Source: Paenibacillus cremeus (GTDB lineage: Bacteria; Bacillota; Bacilli; Paenibacillales; NBRC-103111). Taken from it: DNA of 64,000 nt. The DNA lies in the NCBI RefSeq assembly GCF_007786445.1, contig NZ_VNJI01000026.1, forward strand, positions 30,884-94,883. The letters are read 5' to 3'. The notes beneath the pieces were generated by a model, which was not told the origin of the DNA, searched no databases, and saw only the letters and a program-made list of their open reading frames with translations. Every line of letters starts with the position of its first letter. The first letter of the stretch is position 1. Position numbers and translations under genes: made by a program. Of this stretch, positions 9,695 to 18,341 are shown one piece after another.

Positions 9695-9725
9695 CGGTCC
9701 TGCACATGTCGATGCTGCAGGACCG
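9695..9725 (+). other. Intercistronic hairpin between binding protein and permease genes
   Basis: A perfect 10-bp stem (CGGTCCTGCA/TGCAGGACCG) with an 11-base loop and no T-run. Hairpins in this position commonly protect the upstream binding-protein mRNA or reduce permease transcription. That role is an inference. Confidence 0.65.
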
Positions 9726-9748
9726 GTTGTCCTAAAGGAGTGAAGCAC

Positions 9749-10615
9749 GTGAGCTTGGCGCAAAGGAAAATGTACTCCTACTTGTTCTTGCTGCCGGCGG
9801 GCATTATTTATTTCGTCTTTTATTTGCTGCCGACGATTATGTCATTATTTTTCAGCTTGACCCGATGGACCTTGACCAAGTGGCAATTTATTGGCTTTGA
9901 AAATTACACCATGTTTTTCGAGGAGTCGTCTTTGCGAATCGGGTTTCGGAATACGATTATATTCGCGGTCGTGACCTGCGGCTTGAAGGTGGTTCTCGCT
10001 CTCTTGCTCGCCACGCTGCTCACCTCGCGCATTTGGTTCAAGGATTATTTCCGCTCCATGGTCTTTTTCCCGACGCTGCTCAGTACCATTGCCGTGGGGA
10101 TCGCCTTTAGTACGATGATGCATCCGACTCAAGGGGTGATCAATACAGCACTGGCCTCCTTTGGCATTCAAGGGCCGGACTGGCTCGGAAACACCAAGAT
10201 CGCCTTGCTGTCCGTCGCGCTCATCGATGTTTGGAAGGGCGTCGGCATCGCCACCGTGATTTATATTGCTGGTATTATGTCGATTCCCCAGCATTACTAT
10301 GAAGCGCTGCGCATCGACGGGGGGAGCTCCTTCCGCAGCTTTTGGCACATTACTTTACCGCTGAGCAGACCGGCTATGAACTCGGTGATTATTCTGGCTT
10401 TTATCGGCGGTCTGAGAACGTTTGATTTGATTTGGGCCACTACGCGGGGAGGGCCGGGCTTCTCTACCGACCTCATCGCTTCGATTATTTATAAGCAGTA
10501 CCAAGCCGGCTTCTACGGTTTAGCGACCGCAGGCAATGTGATCTTGTTTATCGGCATTTCCCTGCTCGCATTCCCGCTGTATATGTTCCTCAGCCGAAGA
10601 GAGGTGGATCTATGA
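9749..10615 (+). CDS. ABC importer 1 permease, MalF-like
   Basis: A 288-residue inner-membrane permease of the sugar ABC family (CUT1 type) with six predicted hydrophobic segments. The EAA loop motif is visible as 'EALRIDGGSSFRSFWHITLPLSRPAM'. I start at GTG 9749 because an in-frame GTG at 9740 overlaps the AAAGGAG ribosome binding site, while 9749 has 8-base spacing. The stop overlaps the next start (ATGA), so the two permeases are translationally coupled. No ATPase gene is linked, and a shared MsmX-type ATPase elsewhere is likely. Confidence 0.92.
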   Translation: MSLAQRKMYSYLFLLPAGIIYFVFYLLPTIMSLFFSLTRWTLTKWQFIGFENYTMFFEESSLRIGFRNTIIFAVVTCGLKVVLALLLATLLTSRIWFKDYFRSMVFFPTLLSTIAVGIAFSTMMHPTQGVINTALASFGIQGPDWLGNTKIALLSVALIDVWKGVGIATVIYIAGIMSIPQHYYEALRIDGGSSFRSFWHITLPLSRPAMNSVIILAFIGGLRTFDLIWATTRGGPGFSTDLIASIIYKQYQAGFYGLATAGNVILFIGISLLAFPLYMFLSRREVDL

Positions 10616-11499
10616 ACAGCCTGGCTCGGGAATCCCATGTGGCTTCAGCTAAGGCGGGCACGCGCTGGCAGGTCGTTACGAGCAAAGCCTTGGTCAGTCT
10701 GATTTTGTTCATCCTGTCCACGATTGTGTTCTGGGTACCTTTTTACTTCGTGATCGTCAATTCGTTCAAGACGAGCATGAAGGCAGCCGAAATGAACATG
10801 CTCTGGCCGGAAACCTTGAACATTCTGGACAATTATAAAACCGTGCTGCTCACGGCGGACGGCATGCTGATTCGCGCGTTCTACAACAGTACGCTGCTGA
10901 CGATCTTTTCTTTAGTCGGCATGGTTTTCGTTAGCTCGCTCGCCGGCTTTATTCTCCAGCGCAGGGAGCGGGGAAGGGCCGCCTCCGTACTGAATTTTCT
11001 GGTGCTTGCCGGACTGATGATTCCACCTGCGGTTGTGCCCACCATTTGGGTGCTGAATACGATCGGGCTGTTTAAAACGATGACCGGGCTTACGATGGTG
11101 GAAATTGCCCTGCACTTTCCGTTCTGTGCCATTTTGTACAAAGCGTTCACGGCCACTGTGCCCAAGGACATTGACGAGAGCGCGTTTATCGACGGCTGCG
11201 GGGGCTTCAAGCTGTTCACCCAAATTATTTTTCCTCTGCTGAAGCCGGTCACGTCCACTATTGTGATTATTCAAGCGGTCAGCGTGTTTAACGATTTCGT
11301 CAATCCGCTCTATTTTTTGCCCGGGTCGGACAACGCTACCGTGCAGCTGACGCTTTATAACTTTATGAGCATGTATTTAACCCAATGGAACCTGCTTTTC
11401 GCCGATGTCGTACTGATTTCCATTCCACCTTTGGTTCTGTTTTTGTTTTTTAACAAGCAGATCGTGGCTGGGATGACCGCTGGTGCGGTGAAAGGATAG
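10612..11499 (+). CDS. ABC importer 1 permease, MalG-like
   Basis: This 295-residue inner-membrane permease forms the second half of the importer 1 channel. It shows the MalG-type EAA loop ('ESAFIDGCGGFKLFTQIIFPLLKP') and the characteristic C-terminus 'IVAGMTAGAVKG'. It overlaps the MalF-like gene by four bases and ends one base before the sulfatase start, so import and desulfation appear to be one operon. Confidence 0.92.
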   Translation: MNSLARESHVASAKAGTRWQVVTSKALVSLILFILSTIVFWVPFYFVIVNSFKTSMKAAEMNMLWPETLNILDNYKTVLLTADGMLIRAFYNSTLLTIFSLVGMVFVSSLAGFILQRRERGRAASVLNFLVLAGLMIPPAVVPTIWVLNTIGLFKTMTGLTMVEIALHFPFCAILYKAFTATVPKDIDESAFIDGCGGFKLFTQIIFPLLKPVTSTIVIIQAVSVFNDFVNPLYFLPGSDNATVQLTLYNFMSMYLTQWNLLFADVVLISIPPLVLFLFFNKQIVAGMTAGAVKG

Positions 11500-11500
11500 C

Positions 11501-12913
11501 GTGATGACACCCAACATTCTTCTAATTATGGCTGACCAGCTGCGCTACGACTGTGTCGGCTTTGCCGGCATGTCTCCGGTGGCCACCCCGAATATCGATC
11601 GACTGGCAGCGGAAGGGATGAGCTTTGCAACGGCTTTCAGTCCTATCCCAGTCTGTGGACCCGCTCGGCAATCGCTTGTTTGCGGGCGAAGAGCGGAGAC
11701 GTTCGGAGGGCTGTGGAATGCCGGCATCGCCTGGAAGGTGAGTACACTTGCGCCGAGCGCCTACTCGTGGGCCCGTACGCTTCAGGAGCATGGATACCGC
11801 AGCGGCTATGTGGGCAAGTGGGACGTTCATCCGACGCTGGACCCCACCCATTATGGCTATGACGAGTTTGTCGACAGCCGGAAGCTTTATGCGGAAGCGC
11901 TGCGGGCACAGTATCCGGACGTTGAGTATACGGGCGGCTATCTGGGGGAGGTGGACCCGCTGCCGCTCGAGGACACGCTTAGCCATAGAACCTCCTCCGA
12001 GGCAGGGAAGCTGCTGCAGAGGCTGGCGGCATCCGGCGGTCCGTGGCAGCTGCGTGTGAACTTCGACGAGCCCCATCTGCCCTGCCGACCGACCGCGGAA
12101 TTCGCCAAGCTTTATGATGCGAGGCAGATAGCCCCGTGGGGCAGCTTCGCGGAAACCTTCGCGGGCAAGCCGTACATTCAGGCCCAGCAGCTTCACAGCT
12201 GGGGGATTGAAGACTACGGCTGGGAGGAGTGGGCTCCTATCGTAGCCAGGTATTTCGCGGTCATCAGCCAGCTTGACGATGCGATCGGCCGATTGCTGAA
12301 GCAATTGGACGATCTCGGACTGCGGGAGAACACACTGGTCGTGTTTACATCCGACCATGGCGATCTGTGCGGCGGGCACCGGATGATGGATAAGCATTAT
12401 GTTATGTACGAGGACGTTATTCGGGTCCCGATGGTGATGCGTTGGCCCGGAGTCATTCGCGCCGGCTCCCAGACAGAGGAGCTGGTTTATAATTTGCTCG
12501 ATTTGCCGCCTACGCTTCTGCAGGCCTGCGGACTCGCCAACCCGGAGGATTGCCGCTTTCACGGTCAATCACTGGTCCCGTTATGGAAGACGGGGAGCAA
12601 AGAGCAAGCAGGAGGCTATATATCGCGTGAAGAGATCGTCTGCACGTATAACGGACAGCAATTCGGGCTGTTTACGCAGCGGATGATCCGGACCCGGGAA
12701 TGGAAATACGTCTGGAATTTGACGGATGTCGATGAGCTGTATGATCTGCGGAACGACCCGCATGAACTGAACAATCAAATCGGTGTGCAAGGTCATCGAG
12801 AGCTGATCGCGGGCTTGCGGAGACGGCTATATGAGATTCTGAAGCAGGATGAAGATCCGATTGTCGCAAACCAATGGATGCAGCGGCAGCTTCTGGAGGG
12901 AAGGAAGCTTTGA
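11501..12913 (+). CDS. Sulfatase with CxPxR formylglycine motif
   Basis: This 470-residue alkaline-phosphatase-superfamily sulfatase hydrolyses sulfate esters. The formylglycine motif is C52-G-P-A-R56, metal-site residues appear in 'MADQLRYD' near the N-terminus and in 'TSDHGDLCGGH', and the lysine/histidine pair is in 'MMDKHYVMYE'. There is no signal peptide, so it acts inside the cell on imported oligosaccharides. GTG 11501 or ATG 11504 could be the start. It follows importer 1 by one base. A formylglycine-generating or anaerobic maturase is not in the window and must be elsewhere for activity. Confidence 0.93.
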   Translation: MMTPNILLIMADQLRYDCVGFAGMSPVATPNIDRLAAEGMSFATAFSPIPVCGPARQSLVCGRRAETFGGLWNAGIAWKVSTLAPSAYSWARTLQEHGYRSGYVGKWDVHPTLDPTHYGYDEFVDSRKLYAEALRAQYPDVEYTGGYLGEVDPLPLEDTLSHRTSSEAGKLLQRLAASGGPWQLRVNFDEPHLPCRPTAEFAKLYDARQIAPWGSFAETFAGKPYIQAQQLHSWGIEDYGWEEWAPIVARYFAVISQLDDAIGRLLKQLDDLGLRENTLVVFTSDHGDLCGGHRMMDKHYVMYEDVIRVPMVMRWPGVIRAGSQTEELVYNLLDLPPTLLQACGLANPEDCRFHGQSLVPLWKTGSKEQAGGYISREEIVCTYNGQQFGLFTQRMIRTREWKYVWNLTDVDELYDLRNDPHELNNQIGVQGHRELIAGLRRRLYEILKQDEDPIVANQWMQRQLLEGRKL

Positions 12914-12921
12914 ACTTTTTA

Positions 12922-12985
12922 TGTCCGAATCGAACAGTCGGTTGTCAGAATCGGCAATGCGGCCCGTTTGAAGATTGCATACAAT
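12922..12985 (+). promoter_or_regulatory. Shared regulon promoter, copy B (isomerase/sulfatase-like operon)
   Basis: Half-sites GTCCGAATCGAAC and GTCAGAATCGGCAATG have AATCG cores at 12928 and 12949 (21 bp apart). The -10 box TACAAT is at 12980, 31 bp after the second core. The hexamer at the -35 position is ATGCGG. Confidence 0.83.
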
Positions 12986-13026
12986 TAGGACCAAGCAAGA
13001 AAAAAACGGTGAAATGAGGGATACAT

Positions 13027-13833
13027 ATGATCAAGTTGGGTGTCAACTCGGTATTGTTCAAGGAGTTTGATTTTGCTACGGCTGCCAAGCATATTGCGTT
13101 GTGCGGCTATGACGGAGTGGAAATCTCCGCAATCGAGGGCATGTGTGAGCATTTGGCTCTGAATGAGTGGAAATCGCAGGTGCAGCAGCTGAAAGCGATC
13201 GTTCAGGAAAATAACCTGGAGTTTCTCTCCATGGAATTCGGCTCGGTGAAAAGTGAGGAGAGACTCCTTCGCGCCTTTGAAGCTGGAGCAGAAATCGGCA
13301 TTCCGATCATCAATATCGGTCCCGGCGGCAAAACAGGCGTAGAAGAGGATCTGGAGCGTTCCATTGACATGCTGCAGCGTATGTCCGACAAAGCTGCTTC
13401 GTATGGCGTAACCCTCTGCGTGAAGGCGCATGTCGGCAACGCGATCGACAATACTCCGACTACGCTGCGCGCGATGGCGGCGATCTCATCCCCGGCATTT
13501 GGGATCGACATGGATCCGAGCCATATTTACCGTGCCAACGAAAATCCAGAGGAAGCACTACCTGCAGTTCTGTCCCGAGTGAAGCACGTGCACATACGCG
13601 ATTGCAAAGGCCGCCAGCAAGGACCGGGTCCGATTGAGCTGCAGGCTTGCGGACGCGGAGATATTAATCTGTACGGATACTGCAAAGCGATGGTAGACGG
13701 AGACTATAACGGACCGGTCGTGCTGGAGGTCATCGGAGCCAAGCCGGAGAATTCGCTCGCTCAAATCTCGATCGTAGCTGCTGATACGTACGGCTATCTC
13801 AACGCATGCCTCAAGCAATTGGGCGGCAGATAA
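13027..13833 (+). CDS. Sugar phosphate isomerase/epimerase family protein (TIM barrel)
   Basis: This 268-residue protein has the xylose isomerase-like / AP-endonuclease-2 TIM barrel. Blocks typical of the fold are 'GYDGVEISAIEG', 'EFLSMEFGS', 'FGIDMDPSHI', 'VKHVHIRDCKG' and 'GPVVLEVIGA', which carry the likely metal-binding Glu, Asp and His. Members isomerise or epimerise free sugars or keto-sugars, including products of Gfo/Idh dehydrogenases such as those at 19957 and 20959. It is the first gene behind promoter copy B, with the sulfatase-like gene 41 bases downstream. The substrate is not predictable. Confidence 0.85.
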   Translation: MIKLGVNSVLFKEFDFATAAKHIALCGYDGVEISAIEGMCEHLALNEWKSQVQQLKAIVQENNLEFLSMEFGSVKSEERLLRAFEAGAEIGIPIINIGPGGKTGVEEDLERSIDMLQRMSDKAASYGVTLCVKAHVGNAIDNTPTTLRAMAAISSPAFGIDMDPSHIYRANENPEEALPAVLSRVKHVHIRDCKGRQQGPGPIELQACGRGDINLYGYCKAMVDGDYNGPVVLEVIGAKPENSLAQISIVAADTYGYLNACLKQLGGR

Positions 13834-13874
13834 TCAACCTGATTTTTTAAATCTAGGAGAAGGAGTGGAACGCC

Positions 13875-15305
13875 ATGGCTAGTAAACAACCCAACGTCAT
13901 TCTTTTCGGTATCGACAGTCTGCGCCGGGATCATATGAGCTCTTATGGTTATCATCGTTTGACGACTCCACATCTGGATAAGCTGGCGGAGCAAGGGGTA
14001 TTATTCGAAAAGCATTTCAGTCCGAGCATTCCCACCACCCCGGCGTATGCCTCCATGCTGACCGGAATGGACTGCTTCGGGACCGACGTCGTCGCGCTGC
14101 GCCATCAAGGGTCGCTTGGCGGCCATGTCAAAACATTGGCTGAGCTCTTGGAAGAAAACGGATACAATACGACCTGCGTTGGTTTTACAGGAAATCCGTC
14201 CTCTCGAGGCTTTCAAAACTACCTTGAATATGAAGCCTGGGTACCGGACGATCGGGCAGAGTGTCCGAAGGCGGAAAATTTAAATGACGTGGCGATTCCG
14301 GAGCTGCAGCGACTCGCGGGCGAGGAAAAGCCGTTCTTCCTTTTCCTTCGCCACATGGATCCGCACTCCCCATACTTGCCACCACGGCCTTACCGGAGGC
14401 TGTTCTACGGCGGGGACGAGAAAAATCCTGAGAACACCTCCATGGAGCCGGTTTTCAACTTTAAACCGTTCGGCGACTTCCTCAAATCATGGATTCCGAA
14501 AGATGTGACCGACCAAGAATACGTCACGGCGCTCTATGATGGAGCCATTGCCTATATGGACGCTTCGATCCAAGCGATCCTCAACGAGGTGGCGGCACTT
14601 GGTCTCGAAGAGGATACGTTGATCATCGTCACTTCGGATCACGGGGAAACCTTGTATGAACATGACTGCTATTTCGATCATCATGGACTGTACGACTGCA
14701 CGCTGACTGTGCCGTTAATTATCAAGCTTCCGGGCAAGGTGGCTGCGGGCAAGCGAGTGTCGGATGTCACGCTCATTAGCGACATCATGCCTACGATGCT
14801 GGAGCTCCTGGGGATTGATGCCGGACAGCAGCTGGATGGCCGCAGCCTGCAGCCGCTCATGGCGGGAGGGAAGCTGGATCGGATCAGCGAAATGTACATC
14901 ACCGAATGCACCTGGATGCGCAAGCATGGTTGGCGAACGTCAGAGTGGAAGCTGATCCGCGCGCTGGAGCCGGATTTTCATTTTAAACCGGAAGTAGAGC
15001 TGTACAATCTGGTTAAGGACCCAGAAGAAAATGTCAATGTGGCGGAGCAAGAGCCGGAAATCGTGGAGCTTCTCACTAGGCGGATGGAGGAGCATATCCA
15101 TGGGCGAGAGGAAACCACACAGAGAACGAACCCGATGTATACGAATTTGAACTGGCACGGCAAGGGCGGGGGGCCATTTAGCTCGTCTCAGCAAGCTTAT
15201 GACACGCTATATATTGGCGGGGTTACGAGTGCCCGCAGTCTCCAGGCTAAACAGGCCGCCGAAAAAGCAGCAGCAGCGGCTGCCACCAAAGAAGTTACGA
15301 AGTAA
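13875..15305 (+). CDS. Sulfatase-like hydrolase lacking the formylglycine motif
   Basis: This 476-residue cytoplasmic protein of the alkaline phosphatase/sulfatase superfamily aligns well at the N-terminus ('NVILFGIDSLRRDHMSSYGY', 'TTPHLDKLAEQGVLFEKHFSP') and at the second metal site ('IVTSDHGETLYEHD'). At the CxPxR position it reads T54-T-P-A-Y58, before the family 'SMLTG'. Without Cys or Ser there, formylglycine cannot be formed. A threonine nucleophile as in phosphodiesterase or phosphotransferase members of the superfamily is possible. The C-terminus is an Ala/Lys-rich tail. AGGAGAAGGAG provides the ribosome binding site. It is in one operon with the isomerase. Confidence 0.85.
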   Translation: MASKQPNVILFGIDSLRRDHMSSYGYHRLTTPHLDKLAEQGVLFEKHFSPSIPTTPAYASMLTGMDCFGTDVVALRHQGSLGGHVKTLAELLEENGYNTTCVGFTGNPSSRGFQNYLEYEAWVPDDRAECPKAENLNDVAIPELQRLAGEEKPFFLFLRHMDPHSPYLPPRPYRRLFYGGDEKNPENTSMEPVFNFKPFGDFLKSWIPKDVTDQEYVTALYDGAIAYMDASIQAILNEVAALGLEEDTLIIVTSDHGETLYEHDCYFDHHGLYDCTLTVPLIIKLPGKVAAGKRVSDVTLISDIMPTMLELLGIDAGQQLDGRSLQPLMAGGKLDRISEMYITECTWMRKHGWRTSEWKLIRALEPDFHFKPEVELYNLVKDPEENVNVAEQEPEIVELLTRRMEEHIHGREETTQRTNPMYTNLNWHGKGGGPFSSSQQAYDTLYIGGVTSARSLQAKQAAEKAAAAAATKEVTK

Positions 15306-15339
15306 ACGCTTCCATGATATAGAAGAATATGGTTATAAT
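15301..15339 (+). promoter_or_regulatory. Candidate promoter of the AraC regulator with a cre-like site
   Basis: TATAAT at 15334-15339 is a good -10; the hexamer 17 bp upstream (TCCATG) is a weak -35. AGTAAACGCTTCCA at 15301-15314 resembles a catabolite-responsive element (two mismatches by eye) and touches the -35 position. 'GTAAACGCTTCC' recurs exactly at 16560. CcpA control is only a suggestion. Confidence 0.4.
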
Positions 15340-15380
15340 GGATATGGATAGTGACAATCCTACCAAGGAAGTGACCATTC

Positions 15381-16283
15381 ATGAAACGCCAATTAAACAG
15401 CCGCAATTTCATGCACAATGAATTCCCCTTTTTCATTCACAGAATCCGTCACGGGGTGAGCAATACACCGGAGATGCACGGGCATGATTTTGTGGAGTTG
15501 GTGTACGTAGTGAATGGAGAGGGATGGCATCAGTTCGAGGGGAACGAGTATGAAATTCGAGCCGGGGACGTCTTTATCATTAATCCCGGAGAGGTGCACA
15601 CCTACCGGTTCGAGCAGGGACAGCAAATCGAGATTATCAATTGCTTGTTCCAGCCTTCCTTGATCCGCGATACGCTGCTGCGTGAGCTGGAAATTTCCCA
15701 GTCCATGGATTACTTCTATGTCCATCCCTTCCTGAATGAAAACGAGCGCTTCAACCGCCGATTGAATCTTCAGGGTTCCCAGGCAGCATCGGCACTCGCT
15801 TTGTTCGAGAGCATGCTGCTGGAATTGAATGCGCGGATGCCTGGCTATTCCACCTTAATCAGGGTCAAAATGGTCGAGCTGCTGATCCTGTTATCCCGCC
15901 ATTATTCTTTTTTGCAGCAGCCGGAGGCGTCCCGCAGAGTTGGAGATAGTCAGGTCAAGGTGCTACGCATCAAGGGTTATTTGGAACGGAACTACGATCA
16001 AAAGATCCCATTATCCCAGCTGGCGGACACGTTCAATATTAGTGTGCGCCAGTTAAATCGCATGATCAAACAGCATACCGGCTTCTCGGTGCTTGATCTG
16101 CTTCACCAGATTCGGGTCGAGCGGGCTAAGCAGCTCCTGGTTACTACCGACGACAAGGTGATCTCCGTCGCGACCGCTGTGGGCTACGAGGATCCGGCCT
16201 TCTTTAGCCGGTTGTTCGCCCGCATGGTGGGCTGCTCGCCAGGTAAATACCGGGAGAGCATAGGCTATATGGTCAAATATTGA
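15381..16283 (+). CDS. AraC family transcriptional regulator with cupin sensor domain
   Basis: This 300-residue regulator has an N-terminal AraC-type cupin (about 25-110, 'HGHDFVELVYVVNGEG', 'GDVFIINPGEVHTYRF') that probably binds a sugar. A C-terminal double helix-turn-helix follows (about 195-295, 'FNISVRQLNRMIKQHTGF' and 'VISVATAVGYEDPAFFSRLFAR'). It is a second local regulator, separate from the YesN-type regulator, placed between the sulfatase-like gene and importer 2. It has its own TATAAT promoter and a strong terminator. Confidence 0.92.
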   Translation: MKRQLNSRNFMHNEFPFFIHRIRHGVSNTPEMHGHDFVELVYVVNGEGWHQFEGNEYEIRAGDVFIINPGEVHTYRFEQGQQIEIINCLFQPSLIRDTLLRELEISQSMDYFYVHPFLNENERFNRRLNLQGSQAASALALFESMLLELNARMPGYSTLIRVKMVELLILLSRHYSFLQQPEASRRVGDSQVKVLRIKGYLERNYDQKIPLSQLADTFNISVRQLNRMIKQHTGFSVLDLLHQIRVERAKQLLVTTDDKVISVATAVGYEDPAFFSRLFARMVGCSPGKYRESIGYMVKY

Positions 16284-16331
16284 GCTGAAAGCTCGTCATC
16301 CTGTTGGGATGACCGCTGACGGTGCGTGAAT

Positions 16332-16360
16332 GAGGCCGGGGGCTGGTCCCCTGGCCTTTT
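16332..16360 (+). terminator. Terminator after the AraC regulator
   Basis: AGGCCGGGGG/CCCCTGGCC stem followed by TTTT. It insulates promoter copy C. Confidence 0.8.
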
Positions 16361-16428
16361 GCTGTCGCCATGGGTGTGCCTGGGAGTAAATGGGGGGACA
16401 TGGGAGTAGCTAAAATAACATTACAATA

Positions 16429-16492
16429 TGTCCGTTTAAGCAACACGAATGGCGCAATCAACCATGAAATCCGCGATGACCGCCGTTAAGAT
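16429..16492 (+). promoter_or_regulatory. Shared regulon promoter, copy C (importer 2 operon)
   Basis: Half-site 1 keeps TGTCCG but its core is degenerate (TTTAA at 16435). Half-site 2 is GGCGCAATCAACCATG with its core at 16456, 21 bp away. The -10 TAAGAT is at 16487, 31 bp after the second core. The hexamer at the -35 position is ATGAAA, 17 bp upstream of the -10. Confidence 0.83.
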
Positions 16493-16532
16493 GAAGGTAG
16501 AGTACCGTGTTTTTTGGAAGGGAGAGGAGAGA

Positions 16533-17474
16533 TTGGCTGATATTCATACTAGTACCGTTGTAAACGCTTCCGCCGCGGTTTCAACCCTAAGTAGGCAAAA
16601 AAAGCTGAAAAAGCACCTGATCGCCTACGCCTTTTTGGTGCCGATCTTTGTGTCGATGGGGCTGTTTAAATATTACCCCTTCGTTACAGCGATACTGAAA
16701 TCGTTCTACCAATGGAACGGAGCCAATATCAACAAGTTCATCGGCTTCGACAATTTTACTAAGCTGCTGAGCGACCCCACTTTCTATGCGTCGTTAAAGA
16801 ATGTAACGATCTTGACCGCAAGCTTTATTGTGATCGAGCTTACTTTGCCTTTGTTTGCCGCCATTGGAGTGTTTCACGCCCATAAAAAAGCGCAGCAATG
16901 GTATCGCGTCTTGTTTCTCGTACCGCTGGTCGTGCCTTATATCATTATTTTTTTGCTGTGGCGTTGGATATATATGGGGACCGGTGTGTTAAACACCTTT
17001 CTGAGGGCGGTCGGGCTGGAATCGTGGACGCACGCGTGGCTAGGGGAAAGCGCAACCGCGCTGTGGTCCGTCATTTTTGTCAATTTTCCTTGGATCGGCG
17101 GCATTTATTTTCTCATCTATCTGGCCGGACTTGTCACCATTCCGCAGGAGCTGTTCGAGGTTGGAAGGCTGGATGGTATGACCGGTTGGCAGCGCTTTCG
17201 GCATATCGAGCTTCCTCTGATTAAGAACCAAGTTCGACTTGTCGTTATTCTTGCCTTTATACATCAGTACCAAAGCTTTGAGAATATTCTGGTGCTGACC
17301 AATGGCGGTCCCGGCTTTTCCACCCTGACTCCCGCGCTGTACTTGTATAAAAAAGGATTCGAATATAACGAGTTAGGGTATGCCTCGGCTATCGGAGTGG
17401 TCATTTTCGTCATCTTGGTCCTGTTCACGCTGGCAGCCAACAAACTGATTAGACCGGCGGAGAAGACCGAATAG
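16533..17474 (+). CDS. ABC importer 2 permease, MalF-like
   Basis: A 313-residue CUT1-type sugar permease with six membrane segments and an EAA loop 'EVGRLDGMTGWQRFRHIELPLIK'. The open frame extends to ATG 16449, but that codon lies inside the operator of promoter copy C, upstream of the predicted transcription start near 16499. I therefore start at TTG 16533, preceded by GGGAGAGGAGAG. The next permease follows by 11 bases. Confidence 0.9.
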   Translation: MADIHTSTVVNASAAVSTLSRQKKLKKHLIAYAFLVPIFVSMGLFKYYPFVTAILKSFYQWNGANINKFIGFDNFTKLLSDPTFYASLKNVTILTASFIVIELTLPLFAAIGVFHAHKKAQQWYRVLFLVPLVVPYIIIFLLWRWIYMGTGVLNTFLRAVGLESWTHAWLGESATALWSVIFVNFPWIGGIYFLIYLAGLVTIPQELFEVGRLDGMTGWQRFRHIELPLIKNQVRLVVILAFIHQYQSFENILVLTNGGPGFSTLTPALYLYKKGFEYNELGYASAIGVVIFVILVLFTLAANKLIRPAEKTE

Positions 17475-17485
17475 GAGGCGGCAGG

Positions 17486-18307
17486 ATGCGGAAATTTTCG
17501 TACGGGGCAGTTAGTAACCAAGTATTTCTCGGCGTGCTGCTGGTGTTAACACTGCTGCCCTTTTACATGCTCATCATCACCTCGCTGAAGCACCAGGACC
17601 AAATCATTTACCATTTCTGGACGCCCGTGCTGCCACTTCATTTCGAAAACTATGTCGGCGCCTTCAAGCAAACCTGGCGCTTTATTGGAAACTCGATTCT
17701 CATCACCGTAGGGATCATTGCCTGTGTGCTGGTCAACTCGACACTAGCCGGGTATGCCTTTGCGAGATTCCAGTTTGTCGGGAAGGGACTGCTTTATTCG
17801 CTCATTTTGGTTCTGATGATGGTACCGGCCTTTCTGCTTTTAATCCCGCAATTCATTTTGTTTAAACAGCTGGGCCTTTTGAACACGTATTGGGCGCAGA
17901 TTTTCGGCCCGATGGCCGGAGCCTCTGCACTAGCCACCATGCTGATGCGGACGTTTTTCGAAGGCATCTCCGTCAGTCTGCTGGAAGCCGCCGAGGTGGA
18001 GGGTGCAGGCGACCTGCGTATTTTTGGGCAGCTGGTTCTTCCCTTATCCCAACCGGTGATTGCCACCGTGGCGATCATCAATGCGCTGACGGGCTGGAAC
18101 AACTATATTTGGCCCTTAGTCGTAACGTCTGGGGACAAGGTTAGACCGATCATCCTGGCCTTAAGCAACATTAAGGGGCCGCTCGATCAGGCACAAGGCA
18201 TGCAATTTGCGGGCTACGTCATCGCTGCGCTGCCTATGCTCATCTTGTTCGCTTTTGCAACGAAATCGTTCATCAGCGGCATTACGGCCGGTGCGGTGAA
18301 AGGCTGA
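17486..18307 (+). CDS. ABC importer 2 permease, MalG-like
   Basis: A 273-residue inner-membrane sugar permease, partner of the preceding gene. It shows 'EAAEVEGAGDLRIFGQLVLPLSQP' as the EAA loop and the family ending 'SGITAGAVKG'. GGAGG stands 7 bases before the ATG. Confidence 0.92.
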   Translation: MRKFSYGAVSNQVFLGVLLVLTLLPFYMLIITSLKHQDQIIYHFWTPVLPLHFENYVGAFKQTWRFIGNSILITVGIIACVLVNSTLAGYAFARFQFVGKGLLYSLILVLMMVPAFLLLIPQFILFKQLGLLNTYWAQIFGPMAGASALATMLMRTFFEGISVSLLEAAEVEGAGDLRIFGQLVLPLSQPVIATVAIINALTGWNNYIWPLVVTSGDKVRPIILALSNIKGPLDQAQGMQFAGYVIAALPMLILFAFATKSFISGITAGAVKG

Positions 18308-18341
18308 GAGACAACATTTTATCGAAAAGGGTGGTTACCAA

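Noticed and set aside
16449..16532. N-terminal extension of the importer 2 permease from ATG 16449
   Set aside because: The ATG lies inside the second half-site of promoter copy C and upstream of its predicted transcription start; TTG 16533 has a proper RBS.
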